64,000 bases of DNA from Gremmenia infestans. Its lineage: Eukaryota; Ascomycota; Leotiomycetes; Helotiales; Hamatocanthoscyphaceae. A model generated the notes under the pieces. That model was not told the DNA's origin. It did not search any database and saw nothing but the letters and a program-made list of their open reading frames with translations. This document shows, piece by piece, positions 34,518-47,600 of this stretch. The stretch spans positions 62,001-126,000 of the forward strand of contig JAFEVB010000044.1 of the NCBI GenBank assembly GCA_032629725.1, written 5' to 3'. Within the stretch, counting starts at the first letter, position 1; the number at the start of each line of letters is the position of its first letter. The position numbers and the translations under genes are program-made.

Positions 34518-35933
34518 ATGTCGGAGAACGGAGATGATCAGCGCCAGGAACCCCAACCCATGATCAAGACCGAGGAACCATTAAAATCCTCACGCTTGAT
34601 CAAGAACAAGCTGGACTTCAAATTTTCTCCAATTTCTAGCGAGCAAATGGAAAGTTCACGCACAGATTTTCCTGGAATCGAACGTGAAGATCACCTCATT
34701 CTAGCGAGTCAATGTATAGCAAAACAACCGCAAGGTAGCTCTTTGGATCAAGTTTGGACCTCCCTGAGAGAGTCCTTGGAATTATTTCCTGGACAATCTT
34801 TGACTTTCAGGACCAGAACCGAGTTTTTTTGCGTTGTTCTTGCTGACTTAGCCGGAGTATACCAAACTCGCGGGGCTTGGGAGGAAGCGGTATTTATTAT
34901 GCGTCTCCAGCGGGATGGGTACGAGAGCATAATAATCGAGGCCATTGCAACAATGGGGTATTGTTTCGACGAAAGAGATATTGAATCTTTGACAAACATA
35001 TGCACCTACAAGCTGGCTCGCATATTTGAGAAGAAAGGCGATGCACTGTTAGCTCAAATACACTATCGGAAAGCACTTGACGACTTCAAAAAAACAGAAC
35101 CAACATTTTTCGAGGATTATCATCTAAAAAGCCAATGGTATTTTGCCGAATTTCTCCTCAGACAGGAAAAAAAGGATGAGGCTCGACATATTCTTCTAGA
35201 GATCATTTTTTGGGCCTTTAAAGATGATGTGGGAGGTAAAACGAATAAAACATTACTAAAGATGGTATTTTCCGCACTCAAAGAGTTGTTTATTCAGATG
35301 GAGCCCGAAGATCGTTTGGTAAGGCAACTAATGGACCTTCGAACGTTGATAATCAGCGGTTCCAATACTCTTTGGGCTAACAGTAGAAGACCTTTTGCTC
35401 CCTTGGCCAATACTCTATCGGAGCTAGGAGCATTCGATGATGCAGAGTTGCTGTACAAATTTACATTTCCGGACGTGGCACGATCAACATACCGTATCGA
35501 CATCGATATGGCAAAAATGATTGAAGATTATATATTGTACACGGCACATTACCAGAGGCAGAATAAGTGGGCACAAAGTTTAGACCCTCTGGAATCGGTG
35601 TACCGGACATTGGAAACATATACCGACATCGACGTCAAAATAAACCCGATTTTGGAACAGCTTCTGAATACAGCACGAGATCGATTACGTACAGTTCAGC
35701 ATTTTCATGTACAAGAACAACTCGCGCGTATTGAAGGCCGTCGCAAAACTGCATTTAAGCGCTCTCAACTAGTCGAGCAACGTGTGATTTGGGAGAAATT
35801 CGTAAGAGAATTCCGGGAGCTTGAGAAACAGGCGTTCCCAGACGTTAGTGATACCTCTTCTTCAACAGCATGGACTACAAGTGCCCAAAGCTCTAGATAC
35901 GGTGTCAGCAACTCAGCCTACATGCACCCCTAA
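34518..35933 (+). CDS. TPR-like helical repeat protein, orphan (471 aa)
   Basis: An intron-less frame of 471 residues starts at a good ATG (ATCATCATG). It is helical throughout, with TPR-like spacing in places: LADLAGVYQTRGAWEEAVFIM, YKLARIFEKKGDALLAQIHYRKAL, FAEFLLRQEKKDEARHIL and LANTLSELGAFDDAELLYKF, each pairing a small residue at position 8 with A-x-x-x-Y-like ends. A charged coiled-coil-like segment (EQLARIEGRRKTAFKRSQLVEQRV) and a Ser/Thr-rich tail close the protein. No catalytic domain is seen. Such solitary TPR-like proteins occur near fungal NLR-type or signalling genes, but no partner is present here. Function unknown. Confidence 0.75.
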   Translation: MSENGDDQRQEPQPMIKTEEPLKSSRLIKNKLDFKFSPISSEQMESSRTDFPGIEREDHLILASQCIAKQPQGSSLDQVWTSLRESLELFPGQSLTFRTRTEFFCVVLADLAGVYQTRGAWEEAVFIMRLQRDGYESIIIEAIATMGYCFDERDIESLTNICTYKLARIFEKKGDALLAQIHYRKALDDFKKTEPTFFEDYHLKSQWYFAEFLLRQEKKDEARHILLEIIFWAFKDDVGGKTNKTLLKMVFSALKELFIQMEPEDRLVRQLMDLRTLIISGSNTLWANSRRPFAPLANTLSELGAFDDAELLYKFTFPDVARSTYRIDIDMAKMIEDYILYTAHYQRQNKWAQSLDPLESVYRTLETYTDIDVKINPILEQLLNTARDRLRTVQHFHVQEQLARIEGRRKTAFKRSQLVEQRVIWEKFVREFRELEKQAFPDVSDTSSSTAWTTSAQSSRYGVSNSAYMHP

Positions 35934-36391
35934 GATTGCGAAAATCCAGTAATATCTTCGGCCCAAAACATGCGCAATAAGATGCAAAGGGACAACTTGG
36001 TACATGAGGAGCGGCAAGTTCAGCCAGAAAAATCACGAGATAAGCTAACATTGATCATTAGGCTTGGAATCCTTCGCGTTTCTGCGTGCCTCTACTTGAG
36101 GGGAACTGTCAGTGGAGATGCAAGGACGAAATAGAAAGTAACAAGGTAGCGAAATTCGGGATTTGAGCTACGTCCCTCACTCGAAGGGCGGGTGTGGATT
36201 GACGAGCCAAGATTTGCACTTGGGAATCTCATTGTTAGACATAACGGCCCGTTTCACTTTCCAGATGATTTGTTCATCGAGTCTTCATTAGGATTATTAC
36301 AATCTGCGCAACCATACTGATACATTATGTTTCTTCCGAATTTGTTCCTTCCACTTCCGATTCACTTCAAACTGCCAGAACATGATGCCTT
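35934..36391. other. intergenic region between convergent genes
   Basis: 3' flanks of the TPR-like gene and of the secreted protein on the minus strand. Nothing else is seen. Confidence 0.5.
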
Positions 36392-37073
36392 CTAGACAAA
36401 GACCCGGACGACTTCAACCTTCTGGCAAGTGGGGTTTTGAGGTACCGCCGTCTCAGTGCCCACAACCCAAGCTAAAGTCTGGTACAGATATCCGGAATCC
36501 GTGGTGCAAGCATACCAGTTGGAAAGAGCTTTGGAGGAGTAGTTTGGGAGAGGCTGTGTATCATCCACAGTTCTCACAATTACCAACTTATTATCGGCGT
36601 CGAACGCAACCAGCTGGCCCTCCTCTGAGGGCTCCAACAGCGGAACGGCAACGTTCGAGGTTGGGACAGGGTTAAGCTGCATGGGAGAAGAGGTCTCGAA
36701 GTTTCCGCCGACAAGGAGCCATGTCAAGAGACCAGTGACGTTTACGCCGGTAGGTTCAGTTGCTTGGGTTGTGGTATAGTTGAAAGTGTATGCACCGGAG
36801 TCGCTGTTCAGAGGACCTGTGAATTCATTGTCAATATTGCCTGCTTGAGTTGTGATTGTGGCCAAAAATGGACCAAAACACTTGGAGTGACATACCAGCA
36901 ACACAGAGACCTTCGATAGCAGCACCTTCATGACAGGAGCCGAGAGTAGAGCCATTGAGGGTGGTGTTCTGAGAGGTAAGAACGAGATTGAATGGGGCGG
37001 ACTGGTTTGTGTAGTACTGTGCATTGACTCCAGCTACGAAAGCTAGGGTGCCGGCGATGATTGTTCCACGCAT
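36392..37073 (-). CDS. small secreted protein, DUF7907-like (200 aa)
   Basis: Exons 37073-36896 and 36816-36392 join in phase over a 79-bp intron (GTATGT donor, TTCACAG acceptor). The start MRGTIIAGTLAFVAGVNAQ is a clean signal peptide. The mature protein has the pattern FNLVLTSQNTTLNGSTLGSCHEGAAIEGLC, a long middle with NVTGLLTWLL, SNVAVPLLEPSEEG, and a Cys-containing end (YACTTDSGYLYQTLAW, NPTCQKVEVVRVF). These landmarks match fungal secreted proteins of the DUF7907 type, from memory. Function is unknown; N-glycosylation sites are frequent. Confidence 0.85.
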
Positions 37074-39608
37074 GATGTTGGATTGGTGATTCAGTGGTTC
37101 GAGAATATGGTGTGGTTGTGGTTGATGGAAGTCTGAAGGTTTCCAGTGTTGAAGTGGAGTGGATTATGATGCAGATGGAGCTGGGTCATGTATTTGTAGG
37201 AAATGTGAATGCGTGAGACAAGAGGAAACAACAAAGGGAAACAACAACTGGAAACTTATACTTCTTGAGTGCGCTCGGGCGGTCTACCAAGAATGGCAGG
37301 AACGACCCTTCGTAGATTGAGGCGGCGATCATGACGTTGAAAGCCCCTCTTCTCGTATTAACAAAGTAGCTCAAAAAGGACAATGAACTGCAGAGGCCAA
37401 CGAAATATACAAATGTCCCACATATAAATTGAGATACTCAGATAAATTCAGACCCGCTAGATGACTTGGCAAACAAAACAAAACTGATCATTCATGAAGC
37501 TCGTATTCCCTAAATATTTGCGTGCCAGGAAATCATGTTTTAGCTGATGCGCCTCTTTGCGGGGTCCAGGGATCGCCATCGATGCATGAAAGCCGATCAC
37601 AGGACAGGCACCAGCAAATGATTGCTTGGCATTGTTTCAGCGGTTCGGCAGCGCGGCTTTTCACATCCTTGCCGTATAATGCGATGTGCAAATAACTTCG
37701 TACGGAGTATATCTGCACTTTCCCGCTTCCTAGTCATACTACCGGTACTTCATCTCCGCATAAAATATAAAACAGAGAGGTCTGCACTTCATGCAGCCTG
37801 CCGACCTGTTCAGATCTTTCTCGTCATTAAACAAACTTACATCGATGTAAAGACCTTGTAGGGTCCATTGTCCCGTTATTCCCTAGGGATTCGAGTAGTC
37901 ATCCAGAATCACATCCAGAGGCTCCGCGCCAGACATTCAGACATAAGCTCGTCTACGAAGTACTTCGTAAAGAAGGAAAAGGGTGAAGACATTGATGCAG
38001 TACTATGGCTGTGGTGCCGAGAGTTGGTCGGTCGACGAAGGAAGCACTCGCTCACACTTCGATCAATGAGATGTACTCAATTGTTCCATAATCCCCGTTT
38101 CCTCCTGTCTTACGACTTGACGACAGATGATTTCGGTATCCGCTAGGCCCCATACGCCGCATCATTGCCGGTCGCTCGTCGCCGGTCACTCGTGTATACG
38201 CCTCCGAAATCGTATCAACATGCCCCGGATTGAAAGCTGGATAGCTGTCAAAGGTTTCAACAGCCTTCTTGCACGTCTAGAGACGACTGTTAGTCGTAGT
38301 GCTCTGCTCCTCCGATCAAACTCAAGCGTCTTGCCGCGGGGTGTAGAGGGTCTGAAATGTATGGAACGTCGATATCTGGCCGCGTATATAGTATTTGTAT
38401 GCGTCGCCCTGCGTTCTTCTTTTGCAAGCTTCGTGGGATGTTCGGGTCAGATGTGAGCTTCAAATCTTTCAACTGCCCGTAGTCAGTCATGGTAGATGCT
38501 TCAAAGGCACCCAACAGGAATTGATTTGCATCAGGAGCAGGTATCGTTCGGTATGCGACGGCTTCGATGATCGAGGACCTAGCAGCGGAGAACCCCATAT
38601 GCGGCGCTGACGTATTTCGGGAAGGTTTCGCAATGAGGAGAAATCGCTCTAGGAAGTCTACTACGGTGTCAATAGGCTTATTTTCTGGAATAAAAGAGTA
38701 TACTGATCTCTACGCGCCTTGATTTGGGGATCAATTGGGGCTTATCTGACCTGCGGAACGCCCTGGGTTGGTTGCCAATTGTGTTCTGGACGAAGCTCCT
38801 CCAAGACTGGTACTTTGGTGCGGCCAGATCCGAGCAAGCAAAGGATGGAGGGAAGGGAAGCCCCCATCCTGGGCCATATTTGTCGACGCGGGGTGAAAAT
38901 ATATAGAAAAGTTAGTGATGAATTGGTAATGAAACGCGCCAAGAGAAACGCGCTCTCGATACGGAGCACGTGATCGACCTGCTTCCAAAACCCTCGTATT
39001 CTATTCTTCTGGGATGGGATCGGAGTTTCAACATTGTCCCGCTTGCGAGTCGCTTCCCTCAAAAACCTTTGGAATTTGATCATGCGTGCAGCAGTGCAGG
39101 GGCAGAATATATGACGCTACCCATGGACTTGGGACGATCCTCTATTTGAAACATCCTTCATATCCGGACCGTCCCCGCAAATTCCACAGGAAATTCCCCG
39201 ATTGACGGGAAAGTATTTCCATCTTGTGCAGGATAAATTAATCACATTTTCTCGGAATCGTTCCAAGCATCCTATGGCCAGTCCAGTCTGGAATCTATGG
39301 GAATGAAGGGGCCTTTGCGGGTGCAAGCCGCTTATGGTTTCGGAAACCTCGTGAGAAATTTGTTGCGTTCCATGTAAAAGTAATTATGGATAGTATCCAT
39401 ATGATTGTTATGTTATAACTTCTCTTTACTTCTCTTTTCTCCTCTTCAAAAATCTTTTTTTTTCTACAGACTTTCTCTTTTCACAGCGCCCAGGAGACGC
39501 CTATTCTCCTTACATTCGTTTGCAATTACACACAGTACACACTTATTCATCCATTTTTATATTCTCTCTTCTCAGCAAGCCTGAGTTTACTTCAATACTC
39601 CAAGAATC
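37074..39608. other. intergenic region
   Basis: About 2.5 kb without a gene I can support. A minus-strand frame at 38290-38598 (MGFSAARSSIIEAVAYRTIP...) is somewhat protein-like but has no recognisable partner exons. The stretch 39410-39600 is strongly pyrimidine-rich and should be the promoter/leader of the GH28 gene. Confidence 0.45.
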
Positions 39609-41179
39609 ATGTTGTTCAATATCTTCAAAGCCGTCGTTCCGGCTCTCTTTTTGTCTTCTGTAGCCCAAGCAGCTGCTCAGATAGACACCACCTCAGTGGG
39701 GCCCAAGACAGCTCTATCCGCAAAATCAAAGATTTGCAACGTTCTCGACTATGGTGCAGTTGCCGATAACAAGACGGACATTGGACCCGCTATATTGAAG
39801 GCCTTTAGCTCATGTGCAAGCACTGGTGGAGCTACGATTTATGTGCCTCCTGGTTCATATTCAAGTTTGTTACTCACGGTCCAAGCTCATAATTCGTTCT
39901 AATGAATGTAGTCGCAACCGGTGTTACACTCAACAAAGGGAGTGCCTACGCTTTCCAAATTGATGGATTGATCACCCTAACGGCGGACGGAAGTTTCGGT
40001 GGAAACGCCATTGTTATCGAGAATGCTTCCGATGTCGAGGTCTTCTCTAGCAATGGCCTTGGAGCTATCAACGGGCAAGGATACCTCCACAGAATTTCAG
40101 GCTCCAGCCAAAACGCAAGACTCTTCCGTTTGATCAGCTGCTCGTACATCTCAATCCACGACATCATCTTTGTGGATTCACCTACATTCCATCTAGTCTT
40201 CAACAGCGTCTCGAATTTGGAAGCATATCACATCACGATCCGAGGACCAGCTATTGGTGGAACTGATGGAATTGACCTGATATGTCTCGACAACTGCTAC
40301 CTCCATCACATCGAGGTCACGAACAGGGATGAATGCATCAGTGTGAAGACCCCGTCAAACAATGTGCTGATTGAGGAAGTCTACTGCAACCAAAGTGGAG
40401 GCATGTCAATTGGATCACTAACAGCGGATGGTATGTACTTTTCGAGAAACGCAGCACGATTAAACCATACTGACTTCTAAATAAGATGTAACAGCTGGTG
40501 ACGAGGCGGCCGTCAGCAACATTACCATGAGAAACATTTACATCTTTCAGTGCACCGAGATGCTCATGATCAAGACCTTCCCCGGAGGAACCGGAGCAGT
40601 AGGATATGTCAAGGACTCGCTCTTCGAAAACTTCTGGGCCTACGACACAACCTACGGTCTCGGTAAGTCAAGTCCTCTTCATTCCTACCGTAAACCAACA
40701 CTTCTCATCTAACTTTGTAACAAAAAGACATCGACCAATACTGGTACTCCCACACCACACCCGACACTGGAGCCGTTGCTCTCAGCGGCCTCACATTCAA
40801 CAACTGGACCGGCACGGTCGACAACGGCGCCGCGCGCGCCCCCATCGTAATCCGCGGCTCTGACATCGTCCCCATAACCGACATCTCGCTCACCAACATC
40901 GACATGTGGACCGAGAACGGCAACAAGATTCTCAATCAGTGCAAGAACGTGTACGGTACCGGATACTGCGCCGGAACAGCTACCGCTTCACCACTAGCGA
41001 CTTTCACCACCACGGCAACGACTACCGTGACGCCTGCGGGGTACACTTCGCCTACGAGCCCGGCGTGGGGTATCGCTGGGTATGGGACTACGCTTCCTAT
41101 TCCTGTTTATACACCTGCTGCGTTCTGGTCCCCTGTTTCTTCAGGAGTGGCCAGCGCATCTGCGACTCCTACTTCTTAA
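39609..41179 (+). CDS. rhamnogalacturonan hydrolase, GH28 (464 aa)
   Basis: Four exons, 39609-39864, 39912-40430, 40495-40662 and 40728-41179, are all phase 1 (introns 47, 64 and 65 bp). The N-terminus (MLFNIFKAVVPALFLSSVAQA) is a signal peptide. The parallel beta-helix landmarks follow: CNVLDYGAVADNKTDIGPAI, GGATIYVPPGSY, GTDGIDLICLDNCYLHHIEVTNRDECISVK and YCNQSGGMSIGSL, then DIDQYWYS and a tail with a Cys-x-x-x-YGTGYC motif. DGID, RDEC and SGGMSIGS take the place of the NTD/DD/GHG triplets of polygalacturonases, the arrangement of rhamnogalacturonan hydrolases of the Aspergillus RhgA type. It should cleave the alternating Rha-GalA backbone of pectin RG-I outside the cell. The C-terminal Thr/Ser/Pro-rich tail resembles that of RhgA. 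Confidence 0.9.
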
Positions 41180-41618
41180 AGCCTGCGCCTATCTCGGTAG
41201 CATTAGAAGCCTGCTTTTCTGGTGGGAGCAAGAGATGTTCCTTTCTTCTGTATATATTTATAAGATTGCCATAGATGAACAATTTGCAGTCCTCATTATG
41301 TTTGTTGATCCAGTAAACTTCTTAATACATTTCGAGATTTGCACAGCGTAAGGTCCATAGATTTCCGATCTTCCTGCTGAAAGCATCAGAATAAATACGA
41401 GCGGATCAGAAATCGTTGAATAGAACGGAACAAATCGACTTGTGGAAACATGAGTAAAGCTAAACGTTATCAACGGTGTATTTTGCAAAGAAAGTACGTC
41501 GCATTTAAAAACTCTAGTCCAGCTAGAAGTGACAAGAAGCAAACACTATCTTTACAAAACCAGGCCTTTAAAACATTTCGACAAATACCCACGTACATAC
41601 GAACAGAAATAAGTCCTA
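41180..41618. other. intergenic region between convergent genes
   Basis: 3' flanks of the GH28 gene and the polyketide synthase, which meet tail to tail. No gene is seen. Confidence 0.6.
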
Positions 41619-44600
41619 TCAAACTTCCTTCTTCACCTCAAAGCCCACAAGCTTACTCTTCTTCAGAATCGTCTCCGCAAGCGCCGTAATAGAATTACTG
41701 GTCAACAGCTCCAACACCTGCAAACTAGCCTCCAACTCCCTCGTAATCCAATTTCGGATCTCAATTGCCACCAGACTGTCAAGTCCATACACCACAATCG
41801 GACGACTAGCATCCATATCCTCCCTCGGCACCATGAGCACTGCGCTAACTTTCGTCATCAGGCCCTCACAGACAAGCTCCAAAGCTTGTTCTTGCGATCT
41901 CGCGTCCTTAAGTGCAGAGGAAAGGGGGGCGGCTGGTGCGGCTATGGAGAGATTCTGTGCTTCTGCAGCAGCTGCAGCTTTCAGGTACGAGAATTTCGCG
42001 TCATCAGCCCAGAAAGGCACAGTCTGCCCAGGAACGATTTTGAGACCCGTGATGCAGTGGTTGTTGCAGTTGTCCTTCATGCGTCCCGTGATCGCCGCAG
42101 CAAGCAAGGCGAGAACTTCTTTCTCGGATGTCGTTTCACTGCCCATGTTCTCGGACACTTGCGCTTGCCGATCTACGTTTTCAGCTAGGTAGCCAACGTC
42201 GCTGACGGCGGTGAGGTCGATGCTGGAGGCTGGGAGACCGAGGCGGGCGCGGTATTGTACGAAGGCGTTGAGGAAGCAATTTGCGGCTGCGTAGGCTGCT
42301 TGTCCTCTGTTTCCGACTGCACCTGCTGCTGAGGAGAGCGCGATGAAGAAGTCGAGCGGTATGGATGAAAGCGCGTGGTGGAAATTCCATGCTCCTGCTA
42401 CCTTGGGCTGAACGACGGTTTGCCATTGCTCGAAGGTCATTTTCTCGAAGAGAACGTCGTGCAAGACCATTGCTGCATGGATTACGCCGCGGACAGGTGG
42501 CAGAGTGGATATGTCTTCTGTGATGAGTTTTTGGACTTGCTCTTTGGAGGTAACGTCGCAGGAGCGGACTGTAATTGTCGCCCCTAGGGCGGTGCCTTCT
42601 TCTACCAGCTCCGCGACTTTTCCGGTCGCGCTTCCACTTCGTGAGATGAGGACGATGCTTCGAGCTCCTTTTTCCATCATCCATCTGCTCATGCTACGTC
42701 CAAGACCTCCTGTACCACCGATAATGATATAAGTCGCATCGACTTTCAATAGGCTTCTCGGGGTCTTCGAAGGGATAGCCTAAGCAAAATTAGCATTGCA
42801 GTCACGATTAATTGAGATACTGAGTACATACCCTGACCTGATCATCGGGTCGAGGAACAATGACAATCTTTCCCATTGTCTTCCCACCCTGCAAAGTACG
42901 GAAAGCAGCTTCGACGCTCGAAATTGGATACGTAGCGATGGGCGAGATCGGCTTTACAAGCCCTTTATTAATCAGATCGAAGACATCTGAAAGAAGCCTT
43001 TTCATGATCTTAGGACGTTCAGCAGCCACGACTGTCAAATCAACAGACGCAATCATGGCATTGTGCTCGAATCTGGACATCTCAAGACGGCTATTTCCAA
43101 CGATATCCCGTTTGCCAATCTCGATGAAGCGTCCAAAATGAGATAGACTATCCCACGTCTCTCGAAGAAGGTCGCCAGCAAGGGAGTTGAGGACGAGGTC
43201 AACTCCTTGGCCATTGGTGGCACGTTGGATACCGTTCGCGAAGGATGTGTTTCGGCTGTAGAAGATGCGGTCTTCGGGGATGCCATACTCGCTCATTATA
43301 AATTGCTTCTTGGCAACACTGCCAACAGTTGCGAATATCTCTGCTCCAATCATCTGGCAAAGGATCATAGCTGCTTGACCCACACCACCAGCCGCGGCGT
43401 GAATCAGGACCGTCTCGCCCTTGACTAAGCGACCGAGGTCGAACAACGAGTAGTAAGCAGTGCAGAAAATGACCGGAATTGTGGAAGCGTCTTCAAAAGA
43501 GAGTTTATCAGGAATCTTTTGTGCGCTAGTACAAAGACATCGGGTATACGTGGAATAAGCGCCCTCAGACATGGCGCAGACTCTGTCTCCGACAGCGAGA
43601 TCCGTGACTTTGCTGCCAATAGCACTGATAACTCCAGCGCATTCAACACCAATGTACTTGCTTGACAATTGGCCCATGGAGATCATGATATCCTTGAAAT
43701 TCATACTTGTGGCCTTGACCTCGATCTCGACCTCATATTCGGGTAAATAAGTGTTAACAGCGTGGTCATCGGTGAAGTAAAGAGTGTCGAGTGCACCAGC
43801 TGTCTCAATGGCCATCTTCAAGGGTCGCCCGTCCTGATGGAAAGGCTGCAAATCTGGTGCTGTGGTTGGCTGAGTTTCCTGCTGAACGAACTTGTTCATG
43901 TCAGGGTCATTGATCACGCGAGGAACAAAAAGCTTGCCATCTCGTTCTTGATACTCCATATCGACACCCAATGAAGCTGCGGAAGACGAAAAGCTCGTTT
44001 TGAAGACTTGCAGGATGTTTTCGGCAGTTCCCGTACTGGATAGTTGAGGTGATGTGCCAAGATCGAGAGTAAGGAACTTGAGCAAGGTCTCTGAGCGGAT
44101 ACTTCTTGCCATTCCAATGACCATTTCGGCATCAGGGTCCTCAGAAGCAGTATAAGCACCTCGAACGGCCCAGAGAACACCAGCGGCTGAAGTAAGCATC
44201 TTCTGAAGCGCCTCGAAATTTGTTGCGCCGAGGCTCGAAACGATAGGCCGATCAAGTTCGGAAAGAACAATGCAAACTTTGCCCTCAGTTACAAGATTGC
44301 CAAGTGCTCCCACTTCTGGGGTCTTGTTGGTCAGGTCTGTCAAAAGGTCTTTGACACCAGTTACTAGCAATTCCTGGGTTGTTTCATCACAAATGATTAC
44401 AACCTCTGAATCATATGTTGGGAAGGTAGAGTGCCCATTCATTCCACCGTTGGTCACGCCATTGCCTTCTCCGTTGTGATATGCCGCTCCATTTGACATT
44501 CTGTTGGGCCCTGTTTTCGCGACAACCTCCCAGCCCATTTTGTAGCAAAGCTCACGATTAGCAGATGAGGCAGACTCGTTTGATCCATCGAATATAGGCG

Positions 44601-47600
44601 TCATGACCAAAGACTCCATGGTAATAAGAGCCTCGTCTTCGCTCTCCGATGCAGTAGCAAACAACGTCAACTTTGTCGGAGATGGGTCCTCCGGTGTTGG
44701 CTTTCCAGTACCAAAGACTCTCAATCGGTCTCCACTAATTCGAGTGATGCCAGTCGAGATGGATATGGATTGGACAAAGGAAGGCATATACATAATATCC
44801 AGACCTTTCCGTCCAGCACCAAATATTGGCCAGACGATCTGGACAAACTGATCGAGGACTGCAGGATGTATAATGAAATCTGGCTCGTGGCCTTTGGGCA
44901 TGAAAGCAGCGGTGTCTGGAATCACCAGATCTGCCACAGCATGGTTATCGCCAGCCCGGCAATCTTCCATGCCCTGGAAGGACTCGCTATAGCCGACGCC
45001 AGCTGCATCGAGAGCCTCATACATGTATGAAGCATTTACATCAGTCGTGCAAGCATCGGTGATGGCAACCATCCGCGAGGCCAATGCGGTCTTTTCATCA
45101 AGCATCTGCTGAGCGCCATCAACAACATTGTTCTCGATTCGCTTTTGGGTTGAAATAAGTCCCCGGCAGTGCTCAATCCAACTTCGGTCCTTCGCCCATG
45201 AAAAGATTCGGAACTCATCCCAAGTATCGGAGGATGAACGCGTGCCTTCAGCATGCGCTCGGAGCGTAATATTGACTTCTACGTCGGAACCTTCGTGGAT
45301 TACCAAAGGTCGGCTGATTGTTACCTCACGCAGTTCAAATTTGTCGAAGACGACATTTCGCATCGCTGCTCTTTGGGATGCGGCTTCCAGGGCCATGGTG
45401 ATGTAGCCTGCCATTGGGTAAACTGTTATTGACTGCATCTTGTGGTGTCTCACCCACGGCATATCGTCAGCCCGAATGATATTCCTCCACGTTGGTTCAA
45501 GATCATTTGAATAGTAGGCAAGAGTCCCAACCAAATCGTTCCGGCTGAATGGTCGATCGGTGTGCTTATCCGCAATGCGCGACTCGTGCCAAAACTTTGT
45601 CGAGTGGTTCCATCGATACTTGGGAAGATTGGTCAAAAGTACAGGCGCCTTAGTTCCAGGAATTGGGAAATTGATTGCTCCAAAGTCCAGCATGGCCCCT
45701 TTCATAAATAGGTTTCCTGCTAACTGTATAGAAGTGTCGACTGCATCCTTGTTTCGGTACAAGGCTGATGCGTATGGAATCTTGACTGCATTTACGCCGA
45801 TTGACTTGAGGATCTGCTTGATAGGCCCCTCCAAACCTGCATGCGGGCCGATCTCTACCAAAATGTCGACTCCCGGAGTCGTAGTATCGTCAATAGGCTT
45901 GCACATACTCTGCACAGCCTCTGAGAATCGCACTGGCCGAGTCAAGTTCTCAACCCAATAAGCTGGGCCTAGTTCTGTAGTGTCGACCTGACGTCCTAGT
46001 AATGAGGAGTGGAAATAAGTTGTAGAACCCTTTTTGGGGGCGACATACTTGATATTATCTCCGTATTCCTCGGCCACATGATTCATGTGGTGAGAGTGGT
46101 ATGCAGTGTCGACACGAAGCTTTCGGTTGAACATCTGTTTACGCTCAATCAAGCCTTGCAATTCGTCTATTGCTTGCTCGTCCCCAGATGCTGTGATGCT
46201 CGAAGGGCTGTTAATGCATGCTACAATGGCACGGCCTTCTTTCAACAGTTTGATAATGGGTCTAACGTCTTCGGCAGATGCTCCAACAGCCAACATAGTG
46301 CCCTTGAGCTCTGGATATTTGTGTTTGAGCGACATAACCGACTGGCCACGATAGTATGCAATTGCAATGCAAGAGTCGAGCGGCAGTGCCCCAGCTGCAT
46401 ACGCAGCGCCTATTTCGCCGCTAGAATGGCCAGCTACCGCAGCAGGTTGTATTCCCCAGGACTGCGAAACATTCATATTTTAGCATTTTTTTCAACGGGG
46501 AAGAGAACGTTCTTTGAGATAAGGCTAGTCCAAAGAAAAGGCTAATGTGGAAAGGACAGCAAGTACTTACTTTGAGTAGGTCAGTCAAAGCTAATTGGAT
46601 CGCGGTGCATGCAGGTTGACTGATTTCTGCGTCCGAGACCTTCGAAGACTCAACGTCCTTACACAACTCCTCTGTCTCCATGTTAGCCTCAAAAGAATTT
46701 TCATGGCAACTATAAATTCGTACCCAGTAGAGAGAAATTGGCTCCTAGATCAAGTAAGCAATTGTCGAGCTTTTCCATCGTATAAGCAAAAACGGGGTAC
46801 GCGTCCAGAAGCTCGCGGCCCATAGCATGCCATTGTGCACCCTGGCCTGTGAAAACGAAGCCAATTCTGGGTTCTTGTGTCGCTCTTGATGGCTTGATGA
46901 TCAATCCAGCAAGTTCAGGTATCAGCTCAGCGGACGACCTTGCTGGAATGGCAATCTTGTAAGAGAGGATGGATCGGCGTTGACCTAAGGTATATGCCAA
47001 ATTTGGCAGCAGAGAGTTCTGGAAGACCTCTGGACGCTGCTCAAGGTATATCGTGAGTTCATGCATTTGGGCTTCTAATGCCGTCTTGTCGTTTGCAGAC
47101 AAAATGTAGAGTCTCTTCGGCGAGGCATGAGCTCCAGTCGCCCGTGTATCATTGGTTCCATTTAAAACGGCCTTGGGCTGGTTAGGTGCCTTTTGAAGGA
47201 CAGCGTGGGCGTTCGTCCCTCCAAAACCAAAGTTATTGATACTGCAGGTACATTAATACAAATTTCATGTTGCACGGCATCTTGAAACTAACCTCGCATA
47301 TTTCTTCCCCCGTGGCCATGGGCGCTGATTTGTCGGGACCTAGAATTGTCAGCATGCGTGAGAATTAAAGCTGCGGAAACTACCTTCATATTCCATTCGC
47401 TGAATGGGATTTTCGGGTTTCCCTTCTCAAAGTCACAGTTCGGGAGTATGAATCCCTTCTCAAGCATCATGGCGGTCTTGATCAGACTGACCACACCACT
47501 CGCACCTTCAAGATGACCAATATTTGATTTCACGCTGCCGACGAAGAGAGGCTGCTTAGCGGTTCGTCCTTCGCCGAAAACTTCTTGTAAGGCCGCAGCC

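Noticed and set aside
38290..39083. Minus-strand frames that look partly coding (MGFSAARSS..., RIRGFWKQVDHV...)
   Set aside because: I could not connect them by splice signals or assign a family; possibly relics.
41833..42732. Plus-strand frames opposite the KR-ACP part of the PKS
   Set aside because: Shadows of the minus-strand coding region, which has complete domain motifs.
44600..45400. Possible C-methyltransferase between DH and ER of the PKS
   Set aside because: The linker lacks SAM-binding motifs and is too short for the domain; it reads as DH C-terminal part plus a structural region.
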